Assembly (NCBI RefSeq): GCF_040954645.1
Contig: NC_092808.1
Location: 12,205,883-12,269,882, forward strand
DNA length: 64,000 nucleotides
Source of the DNA: Diabrotica undecimpunctata
Taxonomy: Eukaryota; Arthropoda; Insecta; Coleoptera; Chrysomelidae
Direction of reading: 5' to 3'
The position numbers and the translations under genes are program-made. Below the pieces are notes generated by a model. The model was not told the origin of the DNA and made no database searches. It was given only the letters and a program-made list of their open reading frames with translations. Shown here one piece after another: positions 51,462 through 62,706 of this stretch (position 1 is the first letter of the stretch; every line of letters starts with the position of its first letter).

Positions 51462-53737
51462 AGATATTTTTCCTTCTCAAAGAACAATACAAATAAATTT
51501 TTGAAAACAGTAGAGGACAAAGATCTATGATAGACAATATTCTGTCGAATAGAGAGTTACAGCCCTCTCAAATCTTCGATGTAAGAGTACCAACATCAGC
51601 AGAAATAAGAAGCGATCATAAATTGGTATTGTACAAAATCCGAATGAAAACACATATATGTGATAACAAAATACCAGAATACACCACAAAGATAAAAGTC
51701 GAAAGGTTACAGGATGACTCCACAAGATACCTATTCCAAAAAAGAATAACCGAAAAAAGCAGAAACACACATATCACAGAAAGTGATGGAGTCGAAGAAA
51801 GCGGGGCAAAAATTAAGTCTAATATCTTAGCCTCGGCCAAGGAAGTTTTTGGTGAAAGAAATACAAATAAAAATAAATCATTTCCAAGACGAAGCACTAT
51901 ATGGTTTTGTACAGAAGTGAAGGAAAACTGTAAAGAAAAGAAAAAAGTTTACCTGAAATACATGTCAACCAAAACACAAGAGGCATACCATAATTACAAG
52001 ACAATTAGAAACGAAACACATGCACTTGTAAGAAAATTAAAAACTGATCACTGGGAACGCTTTTCGAAAGAAATGGAACATGATTTTTAGGGCCTGTAAA
52101 AGGAAATATGGCGCTTTATAAGAGGTCAAAGAACGGAAGTAAAGGAACTAATAGAACCAAAACACATAGAAAAGGATACGTGGATTGACTATCTAAAATA
52201 GCTATATGCGAGGAAGAACATCGCATACCTCAAACGAAGAAGTGCTGCATAGAATAGGCAAGGAAAGAGAACTTTTTAACACAGTAAAAGTTAGAAAAAC
52301 ATCATACCTGGGCCACATACTGAGAAATAATAAGTACCAATATGCCCAACTTATAGTGAAAGGAAAAATCGAGGGAAAGAGAGGCCTAGGAAGGAAAAGA
52401 CTATCGTGGCTCAGAATCATCCGACAATGGACAGGGCTAAATTTTGAACAGCTAATAAGAACAGCTGAAGATAGAGAAGAGTTTAAAATTGTAGTAGCCA
52501 ACCTCCATTGAGGAGAGGGCACTTTAAGAAGAAGAAGAGGAAGAACAAACGACGCTAGAACCGGAGACACCAGCGATTACCACAAATGAAGAACTTAATA
52601 TAAATGTACAGGAAGTTCGGAAAATACTTGAAAACCTGAAGAACAGAAAAACAGCAGGTCAAGACGGGATACCAAACGAGTTACTGAAATACTATATAAT
52701 GGAGAACGAGCGAACTAATTCTACTATTCAAAAAAGGAGATAAAACACAGCCAGAAAACTACAAGGTATAATCTTGTTAAATACTACGTTAAAACTTAGA
52801 CTATACATAATAAGACTCAAAGATGTAATCCATCTTCTGTATAATGGAGAAGTTCCCCTAAATATTATAAAAACTATCGAAAACATCTACCAAAACAACA
52901 AAATGGAAGTCAGAATAGATGGACAACTCACAGAACCTATAGAAATAGGCAGCGGAATTCATTGAGCCCCATGCTCTTCAATTTGATCATGGATGAAATC
53001 ATCAAAACCATTAAAAAGGGAAGAGGATACAGAATGGGAAACAAAGAAATCAAAATACTCTGTTACGCAGACGACGCAATATTGATAGCCCAAGATGAAG
53101 ATAGTCTGCAAAGACTGGTCCACAGATTTAACATAAGAGCAAAAGAATTTAATATGACAATTTCATTTCAGAAAACTAAAACAATAGTAGTCAGCAAAGA
53201 ACCAACTAGACGTAAAATAAAAATTGATGGCATCAGTGCTGAACAAGTAATGGAAATAAAATACCTGGGAATTACACTGTCTAGCTATGGAGACCTGGAC
53301 AAAGAAGTGAGAGATCAAGTACAAAAAGCAAATAGACTGGCAGGATGCCTTAATAACACTATAAGCCAGTGTAAGAAGAATAATGACATATGCCTCAAGA
53401 CCCGACACAGCCACAATTCAAAGGCTACCGGAAATGGCAGAGATGGGAGTACTGAGAAGAATTACAGGAAATACGCTGAGAGATCGAAAGAGAAGTGAAG
53501 ACATTAGAAGAAAATGTAACGCACAGTGTATAAATGAATGGACACAAAATAGAAAAAAAAATGAAATAACCACATAAGCAGAATGGAGGAGATGGAATGT
53601 CGTCAAAATAGCAAGAGATAAGTCACCAATCGGCAGAAGTATCGGACGAGCGCGTAAAAGATGGAGTGACAACTTCCATAGAGGTATTAATACGCCAATG
53701 AACAAGCAAAATTGCTTATAAACAGAAAGAAGAAGAA
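51462..53737 (+). pseudogene. RTE-like LINE, 15-bp TSD, with nested RTE tail
   Basis: GAAATATTCTTACTT at 51447-51461 and 53738-53752 (the first bases could belong to the tail). 5'-truncated in the endonuclease: IDNILSNRELQPSQIFDVRV, EIRSDHKLVLYKIRM (catalytic SDH), linker KTQEAYHNYKTIRNETHAL. After the nested fragment: VRKILENLKNRKTAGQDGIP, LYNGEVPLNIIKTIENIYQN, LSPMLFNLIMDEIIKTIKKG, EIKILCYADDAILIAQDEDS (~53055), IKYLGITLSSYGDLDKEVRD, ASRPDTATIQRLPEMAEMGV, RDRKRSEDIRRKCNAQCINE, ARDKSPIGRSIGRARKRWSD, and a GAAGAAGAAGAA tail. The stretch with the RQGDS motif and part of the palm N-terminal side is deleted (~52700-52790). Same subfamily as 38060-38917. Confidence 0.9.
52221..52536 (+). mobile_element. 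RTE 3' fragment nested in RTE, 11-bp TSD
   Basis: Exact GAGGAAGAACA at 52210-52220 and 52537-52547. Encodes TSNEEVLHRIGKERELFNTV, KTSYLGHILRNNKYQYAQLI, KGLGRKRLSWLR-like, FEQLIRTAEDREEFKIVVAN, stop, and a tail AAGAAGAAGAAG. Belongs with the copies at 4181-4596, 21077-22738 and 61645-62403. Confidence 0.92.
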
Positions 53738-53752
53738 GAAATATTCTTACTT

Positions 53753-53869
53753 GTCGACTCAGCGATTTTATAAGCAAGTTTCATCTTTGATAAAAATATA
53801 TTCGAATCTTTCAATCAGATGAATAGCAATTTTGAGGTTTACTATCATGGTAGATATTTTTCCTTAGTG
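53753..53869. other. AT-rich spacer
   Basis: Short unassigned sequence between two LINE relics. Confidence 0.25.
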
Positions 53870-54985
53870 GATCATATAGCTAGACCATGTTCATCATTCT
53901 GGCTTTACAACCCTACGTGGGTCGTAGCCTTCTCACGAATTTCTGTCCAGTCGCCCCTAACCATCGCCTTTCTTTGCCAAGCACGTATTCCCATATTTCT
54001 CATCTCTTCATCGATGTTATCAAGGAACCTTGTTCTGGGTCTACCTCTTCTTCTCTTACCAATGGGTCTATTAAGGAGCGTTTTTCTAGCTGGTTCATTT
54101 TGTTCCATCCGCATTACATGCCCTATCCACCTCAGACGTCCTATCTAACGATATCAGGTTCCTGGTATATTCTATAAAGTTCGAAGTTGTATCGTCTTCT
54201 CCACACTCCATTGTCATTAACTGCTCCACTTTTCTTTCGATACATCCTAACATGTTTTCAATACTTTTTGTTATTGAGTCCAGGTCTTTAAACCATATGT
54301 TAGGACTGGGCGTATTATTGTTTTGTAGAGTTTTATTTTTGTATTTCTCGATATAATTGTGGATTTAAAGAGATTGAGCCCAATATAGCATCTGTTGGCT
54401 GTGCAAATTCTGCGGTTTATCTCTGCAGTAAAATTATTTTCAGTGTTAAGGAGCGCTCCCGTTCATTCGTTCACTGCTTCGATGACGTCGTTTTCTATAA
54501 TAAGTGCTCGTAGGACCGCGGTTGCGTGCTTATTTTCATATACTTCGTTTTGTTGGTGTTTATTATTAACATACGCCTACATACGCCCCTCGTACAGCAT
54601 TTTCCGTTCTCCCAACAATATTGATACCATCAGCATAGGTCAGGATTTGCACTGATTTATTATATATTGAACCAGTGGTTGTGATTTGTGACATACATAT
54701 TACTTTTTCCAGAGCCAGATTGAACAGTATACAGGAGATAGGGTCTCCCTGGAGCAGCCCGTTATTTGTTTTGAAAGGTTCAGACAGTTTCCCCCGAATT
54801 CATACTCTACATTTAACTTTTTCAAGAGTTAAGTTTTGTTAAATTTGCCAACTGATTTGGTATTCCTAGCTCTTTCATTGCTTTGAACATTTCCCTTCTA
54901 TTCACAGAGTCGTACGCTGCTTTGTAGTCTATAAATATGTGATGAGTATCAATGCCATATTCCAGTGTCCAGACCGAGAAAGCCA
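53870..54985 (-). pseudogene. RTE-type LINE fragment (minus), catalytic YADG
   Basis: Minus strand: TLEYGIDTHHIFIDYKAAYD, SVNRREMFKAMKELGIPNQL (54970-54840), LSEPFKTNNGLLQGDPISCI, LFNLALEKVICMSQITTTGS, VQILTYADGINIVGRTENAV (~54630; YADD changed to YADG), a frame-broken middle, then MRMEQNEPARKTLLNRPIGK, RRRGRPRTRFLDNIDEEMRN and ATTHVGL-stop at ~53905, with AATGATGAAC after it. 5'-truncated. No firm TSD. Confidence 0.85.
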
Positions 54986-55200
54986 TGGGAAGATGATGTG
55001 GATGAGGACTCAACAAATCTCCTTGACATTGGAGGAAAATGCCTCCAGACCGTAACAAATGGAGAAGTTTGCGCTGATGGAGCTAGTGGTCGAATTGAAC
55101 TGTAGAGCCATAGAATGGATTGAGTATTCTAAGATAGTGATCGACAGCAAAAAATTTAAGGGGCGAAGAAAGTTATCAAAATAACTAGGATACATTTTGC
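54986..55200 (+). mobile_element. Probable LINE 3' fragment
   Basis: RWEDDVDEDSTNLLDIGGKC-like text at 54988-55060 followed by IEL-stop at ~55100 resembles the C-terminal R-W-x-D-D-V...A-K-x-x-x-x-L-stop module of RTE-like proteins, strongly decayed. Weak call. Confidence 0.35.
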
Positions 55201-55624
55201 CAAACTAAGAATATAATTTCATCCTAAATGTTATTATCTTTTGAATAAAAAAAAAGTGGCAAAATCTCTTGAACCGTTCTAGAGAAAATTGCACTCGAAA
55301 AATGCGACCCGAGGCGCCATCTTTGGCGACATATCTGGCGCCACACCTGTATCTGTCGCCAAAAATGGTTTTAGACAAAACGAGAGAAAAAAATATGGAG
55401 TTCGCCAATACCTTTTTGTGGTTCTCCAAGTCTGACTAAAGGTTTATCCAGGAACCTTCGACTTTGAATGCAGTGTAAAATAAACAAAATTAATAAAAAC
55501 AACCCAAGAACTAATAATTGTAATAAAACAAGATTATAGATTGAAAACGAATGTATATGTTGCAGAAATGAAAATGAGTGAAGAGATGAAGTAGAGTGAC
55601 TTTTGGTAATTACTGACTATTGAA
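55201..55624. other. Unassigned stretch with TGGCGCCA repeats
   Basis: 55305-55370 holds alternating GGCGCCA and GGCGACA motifs (GGCGCCATCTTTGGCGACAT) able to form short hairpins. No coding signal. Confidence 0.3.
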
Positions 55625-55940
55625 CTCCAGACAGTATATGGAGATGAAAACATAGTACGCTATATTAAAGCAAACCGAATAAGATGGGCGGGCCACGTAC
55701 TAAGATCAAGTGACGAAAGACTCCTGAACACCACATTCTGGGATAGGCCCGATGGCAGAAGGTCAGTTGTTCGCCCAAAAAAGAGATGGAAGGACGCAAT
55801 AGCCAGTTATCTATGCAAAATGGGAATACAGCAATGGGAAATAGCTGCTCAGGACCGACAACAATGGAAGGAAATAGTAAACGCGGCCAAGACTCACATA
55901 GAGTTGTAGAGCCAAATGATGATGATGATGACTATTATCT
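55625..55940 (+). mobile_element. RTE 3' fragment, GATGAT-tail type
   Basis: One frame reads YIKANRIRWAGHVLRSSDER, LLNTTFWDRPDGRRSVVRPK, KRWKDAIASYLCKMGIQQWE, AAQDRQQWKEIVNAAKTHIE, L-stop, then a GATGATGATGATGAC tail. Closely related to 49828-50179. Confidence 0.88.
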
Positions 55941-56639
55941 AGATGTCACTAGAGAAAACACAATGACCCTGAAGATTTTTGCATTACATTTATGACTGAA
56001 GTCAAAATGGGAATATTTACCATTTAATCCATAAAAAAACTTTCTCGTCCACTTGGACAAGCACAAGCCCCAGAAGAATCCTAGTCCGTTTAGGCACTGT
56101 GTAGTCTAATATCATTTCTATAATAAACACCCCAAAAAAAAACAGTAATAGCAAAACAATATATCATAAAAACAATCTTTTAGATGCATTTATTGAAAGA
56201 AAGAATCGAATATAAGAGGAATAATTATTGTAACGCCATGGTCATAAATATTCTATAAAAAGCTACTTTAAAGTAAGTAGGTCAAGTATGCTATCAAAGT
56301 ATAATATCCATTAAATAAAAGTTTAGTGGTGATTGCAAGCTCAAACTAGAATGCTGGCATTATTAAAATATTTTGCTCTTACATATAAATGTATATATAA
56401 ACAGAGCACTAAAATGAGTGAACGATAAAAAAGTATGAGATGTATGGCAAAATATAATAAACTATGATCCAGAAAGTATTCGATAAATTATTACCTACAG
56501 CAAAAGAACAAATTAACATATGGGTATAATCGACGTCAATAATTTATATAGTAATAATACTGTTGGGATTTACCTACAAAATTACTTTATTCCATGAACG
56601 ATAAATGCATAAGTATAATACTACATTGTTTGAGGGGCT
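55941..56639. other. AT-rich stretch, nothing recognised
   Basis: No ORF or repeat recognised. Confidence 0.25.
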
Positions 56640-58200
56640 CGGTAGTAAACAACGGTAAGGGACAAATTGTGATTTTTCGAGAAATGAGATGTAGAAGTTG
56701 GTAAGGGACACGGTAAAGCAGAAAATTTCACTCACTTTATCCTACTCATAATAGATGGCGCAAGATTAATTTTTTAAAACTACGTAAGGTACATGCATAA
56801 GCATAAAAATAATGTCAAGTGTCCATAATGGCGGAAGAAAAACCTGGCTCAATCAACTTTCCACAAAGGTATATTTCTTGATATTCTTTATTCTTTACAT
56901 CACAGTACAGAAGACCATTCTTTCCATCCAACTTCATTTTGCACAAAAACTTAACAGGTTTTACTTGCAAACATGAAAATGAAGGCAGCACTATATTTTT
57001 ATTTGAATGTTTTAGAAAACTTTTGAAAGAACATAGACTTGTAATGTCTTCTCATACAATCTAGGGACAAGTTCTAAAGAAGAATATTAATAGGAAGTGG
57101 AAAAAGAAAATGGAGGAGAACTAAATGAACAAATTAAGCAAGGAAGAGAAGATATGTTTCAAAAACAAAATCTAGAAAACGAAAGTGCAATTTAAGTAAG
57201 CAGTTAAACGAAAGAAATCGCAGAAAAGCATATAATTAATACAGAGGTATGGGAAATATTGTTTGGTGCACTGTGTAGTTGCAACAATAAAAGCTAAGAG
57301 GTATTTTCATCTAATGAAGAAATGCAGACAATTTGTATTAACTTTTGGGACAAGAACAAATTTCATGCACAAAATGGTTACTTATAAGGTTGTATGTGAT
57401 CTAAAAATGTGACTAGAAAGAAAACTAAGACGGTAGTGGCTAAAGTAGTAAGCTAAAATCACAAGGAAAAGATGTTAAGGTATGCAAAATGGCTTTCCTA
57501 AGTATCCATGGCTTACAGAAAAATAGAGGTCGAGTTGAAAATTGAAACAAATAAACATTTGATCAGATGTGAGGTCGACATTAATCATCCTACAAAAATC
57601 TCAATTCTGATACAGATTTTCTGAAGTTTTTTATTGAAAGCTTACATAAGTACAAAAGCCATTATATGACAGCTCTAGAGAATTTATAAGTAAGGAATAT
57701 TCTATTCAGGTTTGTTATGAGGAAGGTGTAGGAGAATGCATTTTGAAAAAGAAACTCCAGTTTATGCAGGTCAATTCAGAAGTATATTTATTGAAGAATA
57801 TAGTACAAGTTTCAAAACTCCAAAACTGGAAAAAGTTTAGAAAATGCTAAGCTACATATAATGATGAAACTGTGATTTAAAAAATTAAAACTGAACGAGA
57901 AGTACATCACAAAAAAAGCTTAAGTAAGTCAACAGTCAGTCAGAGGCGCAGCAGAGGAAGCAAACTTAAACCCAGATGTGAATGCACAAGCAATAAGTTT
58001 TGATCTACAGCAAACCCTCCCCACACCAAAGCTTATCACTGGTCCCATGTTCTATCAAAGAAAAGTGTTGTGCTAAATTTAAGTATACATTCCCTTGTGG
58101 ATGTTTAAGGTCTTTTTTTTATGTGGGATGAATCCACTACTAAAAGAGGGTCGGACGAAATAATAACTGGATCATCATTGGGCTTTATCTTTTACAAAAT
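56640..58200 (+). pseudogene. DUF7869-type transposon relic, copy 3
   Basis: Starts with two spaced GGTAAGGGACA motifs (56655, 56719) that recall the GGTAAAGGGCA ends of copy 2. Decayed coding blocks in order: KWRKKME (~57100), the N-terminal FLSIHGLQKNRGRVEN-like block (~57490-57540), YAGQFRSIFIEEYSTSFKTP (~57760-57830), LELHHKK-like (~57900), NLNPDVNAQAISFDLQQTLP then TPKLITGPMFYQRK (57965-58065), and MWDESTTKRGSDEIITGS (58125-58175). The L-Q-Q-T-L-P-T-P and WDES motifs are family landmarks. The C-terminal third is missing. Highly decayed. Confidence 0.72.
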
Positions 58201-58724
58201 AAATATTTTTAAGAAATAGTTAATAAATTTTGTCAGGTAGGACACACAGTGTTGCCAAGCGACAAAGATTTTTCTGTTGTCGAAAACAAACATTGTAAAA
58301 AAAATACTTGGTTTTTTATATTTTGCCTACTTGTTAGCAACATCATAAGCTAATTTTAACATGCTTTATAATCTTATATTTTTTAAAAATATATAAGAAT
58401 TTTTTTTAGATTCAACACGTCAAAACTCAAAAATTCTTTATTGCCCCTCTTCATTTTTTACTGCCGGAACCCTAATTTATTCAAAGTAATGTATAAAATA
58501 GCAGTATTTAGTTAAAAATTTGTTTTATTAAGTCTAAACAGATACTTAGTCTTCTCTGTAACAAACAGAACACTCTTTTTCTACATTTTCCTAGTTTTCC
58601 ATGTTGTGAAGTGGTATTGAATAAATAAAACTTGTTATAAAGTTGGAGATGGGATTTAATTGTTTCTGTTTTTTGTTCTGTTATCAAAAAACCCAAACTA
58701 CAAAACATAATATTTAATTTGAAG
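58201..58724. other. AT-rich stretch
   Basis: No gene seen. 58240-58300 (GTGTTGCCAAGCGACAAAG) is slightly richer in GC. Confidence 0.25.
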
Positions 58725-58915
58725 AAACACGAGAGTGCTAGACGAAGAGGTGGACCAAGGTTAAGATGATGGGATGGTGTGGGGAAAGAGCCAGGAAGGT
58801 CAGTGGAGCCAACCAGTTTCAAGCTGTATTTGAATATGACGGAACAAAAAAATCAGTTCAAGAACATTGAAGCTCAATTAGGGCCATAGAACAAATTATG
58901 ATGATGACAGAAAGA
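58725..58915 (+). mobile_element. LINE 3' fragment, decayed
   Basis: ARRRGGPRLR-WWDGV, then LYLNMTEQKNQFKNIEAQLG, P-stop, and a TATGATGATGAC tail: the C-terminal module G-x-P-x-x-R-W-x-D...A-x-x-x-x-G of RTE-like proteins with GATGAT-type tail. Confidence 0.6.
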
Positions 58916-59579
58916 ACCACAAAGAGAATGATGATGATCTGAATTAAAATTCCAGTCAAAAATAGTTCTTGTAACAGAAATTTTTAAACAGGGGAGGGAA
59001 TATTCTTTAATACAGTTCTGACCCACATAAAAAAGAAAACACAATTAACATTATTCAAAGATATACTATCATAACATGTGTTTACTGTTTACTAGAATGT
59101 TACATTGGCCAATTTTAAATATAATTAACAAACAATGTCAAATGAAAATGAAATACATATTTATTAGTGTTGAAAATTTTCTATAAAATTAATTGACAAA
59201 CTTTGTATTATAATTATTGTTAAATGCGATAAATAAGGACATATATTCAAACATGTTTTATTTTTCCGTTACAACTTACAAACAATGGGAGATTTGTAAA
59301 TTTGTTTAATGTTTGTACTATTAAGTAATTGTACAAATGTACTGAATATGTTATCACTTAGGGTCACAAAAAAGGACGTATTTTTGCCAATTGTACTTGA
59401 AATAAACGGAGAATTTATTGTTGTATCTTTCAGTAGAGTGAATTAAGCCATATTTCATGCTATGAAAGTATGTTCAAAGCAATTTCATATTAAATTAGAG
59501 ACAGATTATTACAACATTGACAGCTTCCTCGGCCTCCTAGTTAGTTACTCTTTTGATTGATACCATTCTAATCATTTTC
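58916..59579. other. AT-rich stretch, nothing recognised
   Basis: No ORF or repeat recognised. Confidence 0.25.
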
Positions 59580-60500
59580 TTAGTCTCGACTCTTATTTTC
59601 GGATGAATCAGTTTGTGACGTACCGCGATGATTCAAAACTAGTTCGACAATATTGTCGTTGCTAAGAAACCTAGCTCATCTTCAATTTCTTCAAACTCAT
59701 CGGCATTAATTTCTTTATCTTTATCATCATATTCCATGATTTTTATCTTTCTATAACGTCATTATTTTATACAAAGCTCTTTTGAAAGTCTTCTTTCACC
59801 CCACTACATGAATTTTACACTGTACAAATTGCATCTTTGATGAGAACAATTTCCAAAACTTTATCCAACAAGTTTAATTGTCTCAATAACACCCTGATCC
59901 ATTCATTTTTTAAAAGAAGCGTTTCATTGTCTTAACACCCTGATCCATTGGTTAAGCAACTGATGTAACATTGGCTGGACTCATAGGTCGGGTGTAAGGA
60001 TGATTAAGCACTCCCTCATATTGAACCTAACCTAACATTGGCTAGAAAAACAAGAACAAAGAAATTTCCATCATCAGATCCTAAGACTGTCCCAATGGGA
60101 TGAGCACCAGCATTATCCAGAAGAAGAAACTCATTTTTTGACTTTTCCTTCTTCAAATATGGCTTTACTTCAGGAATGAACTGTTTATGAAACCAATGAT
60201 GTCACAAGTTATCCAGGCAGCTTGCTGGTTATAATAGTGAACTGGAAGATCATGCGGTTTTATGTTTTTAAAAGCACGAGGATTTTTTGACTTTCCAATC
60301 ACAGTCAGCGTAACTCGATAGCTGCTAGACGTATTGGCACAACACAGCACTGTTATGCGGTCATTACTTTGACAATTATGCATATATACTGTTTCCATTT
60401 TACTCTGAATTCTTTTAAAATCTCATTGACCAAGAAGATATTCCGGTCTTGTCATATTTCTTCATTTCTGTTTACCTTTTTTCACTTTAACTAATAAACT
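59580..60500 (-). pseudogene. Jerky/pogo-type (DDE_1) transposase relic (minus)
   Basis: Minus strand: YDKTGI (~60455, place of the first catalytic D), RITVLCCANTSSSYRVTLTV and IGKSKNPRAFKNIKPHDLPV (60340-60220), AAWITCDIIGFINSSF, then in other frames FFFWIMLVL (decayed second-D block), ANVTSVA-stop-PMDQG (~59960-59930, the Q-P-M-D-Q-G motif) and an acidic tail (NADEFEEIEDELGFL, ~59700). Family known to share the domestication-prone DDE_1 fold. A ~45-base duplication (AACACCCTGATCCATT at ~59886 and ~59933) and many stops show decay. A 20-base piece CATATTGAACCTAACCTAAC at ~60015 looks foreign. Confidence 0.8.
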
Positions 60501-60740
60501 TTTCTTAGGACTCGCAAAATTTTCGAAATCATTTTTGTTTCTTTTCTTCTGTCTGGTTTTTTGTCAGATTTTTGATTTCTCTAGTCGATAGGTTTAAGTT
60601 TGACAATGTTTGACATTTATAATAACATAAGAATAAAACTAAAAGAATGCAGAGACCATCCATCTGATGAGCCATATAATAAAAATTTTCTTTAGAAACA
60701 AAAGAAATATTCAGTTTGCTGATCATAGTTGGATCATGCA
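60501..60740. other. AT-rich spacer
   Basis: Nothing recognised. Confidence 0.25.
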
Positions 60741-61060
60741 CCGCATATGCCCTATATTGCGGAATGCAAAAGAGAGCTGGACTCCAACAGATACATTATT
60801 GAAAAAAACTAGAAACCTACAAAATGTGGGTCTGCAAGAGAATATTACGTATAAACAAGCTGAGTAGGCCATATAAGAGATCCAGAAATGTATAATCCTC
60901 CACACCTCATAACTATTCAGGGTAAGAGCCCAGGAAGAAGAGATTCACACCGAAGAAAATGATATTGGCTCCGGAGATCTGCTAATCGATTTCGAGCTGC
61001 CACAAAGTTATTATTTTCAATATGGTTTCCAACCTTCGAAAATCAAGTGAAAGTGGATAA
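60741..61060 (+). mobile_element. RTE 3' relic
   Basis: LETYKMWVCKRILRINKLSR, YKRSRNV, then GKSPGRRDSHRRK and SANRFRAATKLLFSIWFPTF follow the C-terminal layout of the RTE at 22.3-22.7 kb (kiEafEMWvYRR..., GKRsPGRRR, LFRAA). More decayed than the other copies. Confidence 0.65.
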
Positions 61061-61368
61061 CAGCTCCACTTCCTTTAAATATTAGATGTTATGGTTCTTC
61101 GCAACTATTTTCATGCGACATTTTAATATTATTTAGTATCTTTAATTGGATGTAACCACAATTGAAAATACCTTTATTTGGAAGTTTTAATTTCATCTTC
61201 AGATATACAGGGTTGCGCAATTGAACTGTTACCAACTTCACATCGATATATCTGGCAAATCGATAATGACAGCTACGTCAAAGTTGGCCTGATAACACTT
61301 CAGTATGTTTATAAGACATTAAAAGCATTTGCATTTAAGTTTTATACGTACAACAAAAGTTATTCGCA

Positions 61369-61643
61369 ATGGAATTTAAACGTAATAGTGTAATTACGTT
61401 ATGTTTGGCTGGAAAATCAGAACCAGCTATTGTTCGTCAGCTTAAACACCTCAAAGTGAATAAAATGTTTGTGTATCGCACCATAACTCGTTATAATGAT
61501 ACTGGTAGCATTGCCAAACGCTATGATGGTGGACGAAAAAAAAAAACAGCAACATCACCTGAAATGGTTCGGAAAGTGAAGGCTCGACTTGAGCGAAATC
61601 CACGTCGTAGTGGTAATCAAATGGCCAAAGAACTGAAAATACT
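61369..61643 (+). pseudogene. maT transposase, N-terminal DNA-binding part
   Basis: ATG 61369: MEFKRNSVITLCLAGKSEPA, IVRQLKHLKVNKMFVYRTI, TRYNDTGSIAKRYDGGRKKK, VRKVKARLERNPRRSGNQM, AKELKI. Two helix-turn-helix units and the GRPR-like G-G-R-K-K linker of mariner-type transposases. The frame passes straight into RTE DNA at ~61643. Confidence 0.88.
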
Positions 61644-62403
61644 GAGAGTATAGAAGAACTACAAACTTTACTAGATGCAATAAATAGTGAATGCATTCAA
61701 ATGGGACTTGACATCAACACAGATAAGACCAAATTTATGATAGTATCAACGAGTCCAATAAATAATGAACAACTAACTCTTGGTGGACAGCAAATAGAGA
61801 GAGTGACAAAATATAAATATCTGGGAGCTTACATCAACACAGAATTAGATCCAGACCAAGAGATCCGGGTACGAATAGAAATGACAAGGGCAGCGTTCCT
61901 AAAATTCAAACAATTGTTCTGTGACAAAAATCTAAATACTGCGCTGAGACTGAGGTTTGTTGAATGTTAGGTCTGGTCGCAACTATTGTACGGGGTAGAA
62001 ACATGGACACTAAAAGCGCAAATAGTTAAAAAGATTGAAGCCTTTGAACTTAGGATATACCGGAGAATGTTGAGAATCCCATGGACTGCCAGGGTCACCA
62101 ATGAGGAAGTGCTGAGAAGGATGGGTCGAGACAAAAAATTGTTGAGAACGATAAAAGTACGCAAGACTGCATACCTTGAACACATACTAAGAAATAATAA
62201 ATATAGTCTTCTGCAGGTCATCATGCAGGGTAGAGTCGATGGCAAAAAGGGAATAGGTAGAAAGAGGAAGTCATGGCTGCGAAATATTCGAGACTGGACA
62301 AACATGACTGTAGACGAATTATTCCACGTTGCAAAAGACAGAGAAGCTTTTAAAAATGTGGTCGCCAACATCCGTTAATGGGGACGGCATAGGAAGAAGA
62401 AGA
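61644..62403 (+). mobile_element. RTE fragment inside maT
   Basis: In frame segments: TESIEELQTLLDAINSECIQ, MGLDINTDKTKFMIVSTSP, TKYKYLGAYINTELDPDQEI, LLYGVETWTLKAQIVKKIEA, YRRMLRIPWTARVTNEEVLR, LEHILRNNKYSLLQVIMQGR, KRKSWLRNIRDWTNMTVDEL, stop, and GAAGAAGAAGAAG. Begins just after the position of the RT YADD. One stop (61968) and a frameshift. No clear TSD. Confidence 0.88.
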
Positions 62404-62404
62404 A

Positions 62405-62490
62405 GTGTTCTCTTGAAACGCGTGTTCAAGTGTTCTCTTCTCTTTGAAACGCGTGTTCAAGTGTTCTCTTCTCTTTGAAACGCGTTTGAA
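62405..62490 (+). repeat. 31-base minisatellite, ~2.8 copies
   Basis: Unit GTGTTCTCTTCTCTTTGAAA-CGCGTGTTCAA: a shortened copy (62405-62429, lacks TTCTCT), full 62430-62460, and 62461-62490. Confidence 0.9.
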
Positions 62491-62706
62491 ATGTGGACAT
62501 TTACAAGTTTGTTAAGGATTCCATGGGTAGATAGAATCACGAATACAGAAGTGTTAAGGAGAATAGGCAGAGAGAGGAAAATGGAAAATACAATAAACGA
62601 AAGGAATTTGCAATATCTCGGACATGTGATGAGAGGCGAAAAATACAACATATTGAGACTCATAATTCAAGGAAAAGTAGAGGGTAGGACAAGCGTAGGA
62701 AGCAGA
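62491..62706 (+). mobile_element. Second RTE fragment inside maT
   Basis: LLRIPWVDRITNTEVLRRIG, RERKMENTINERNLQYLGHV, MRGEKYNILRLIIQGKVEGR, TSVGSR and then a switch, in frame, to maT at ~62706. It lacks the RTE 3' end and tail, so it is not a simple insertion. Confidence 0.85.

Noticed and set aside
51305..51520. Minus-strand ORF of alternating isoleucine and tyrosine
   Set aside because: Created by the (TA)n microsatellite.
53870..53900. AGACC at both ends of the minus-strand RTE as TSD
   Set aside because: Five bases is too short for this family in the window (8-15 bp elsewhere) and could be chance.
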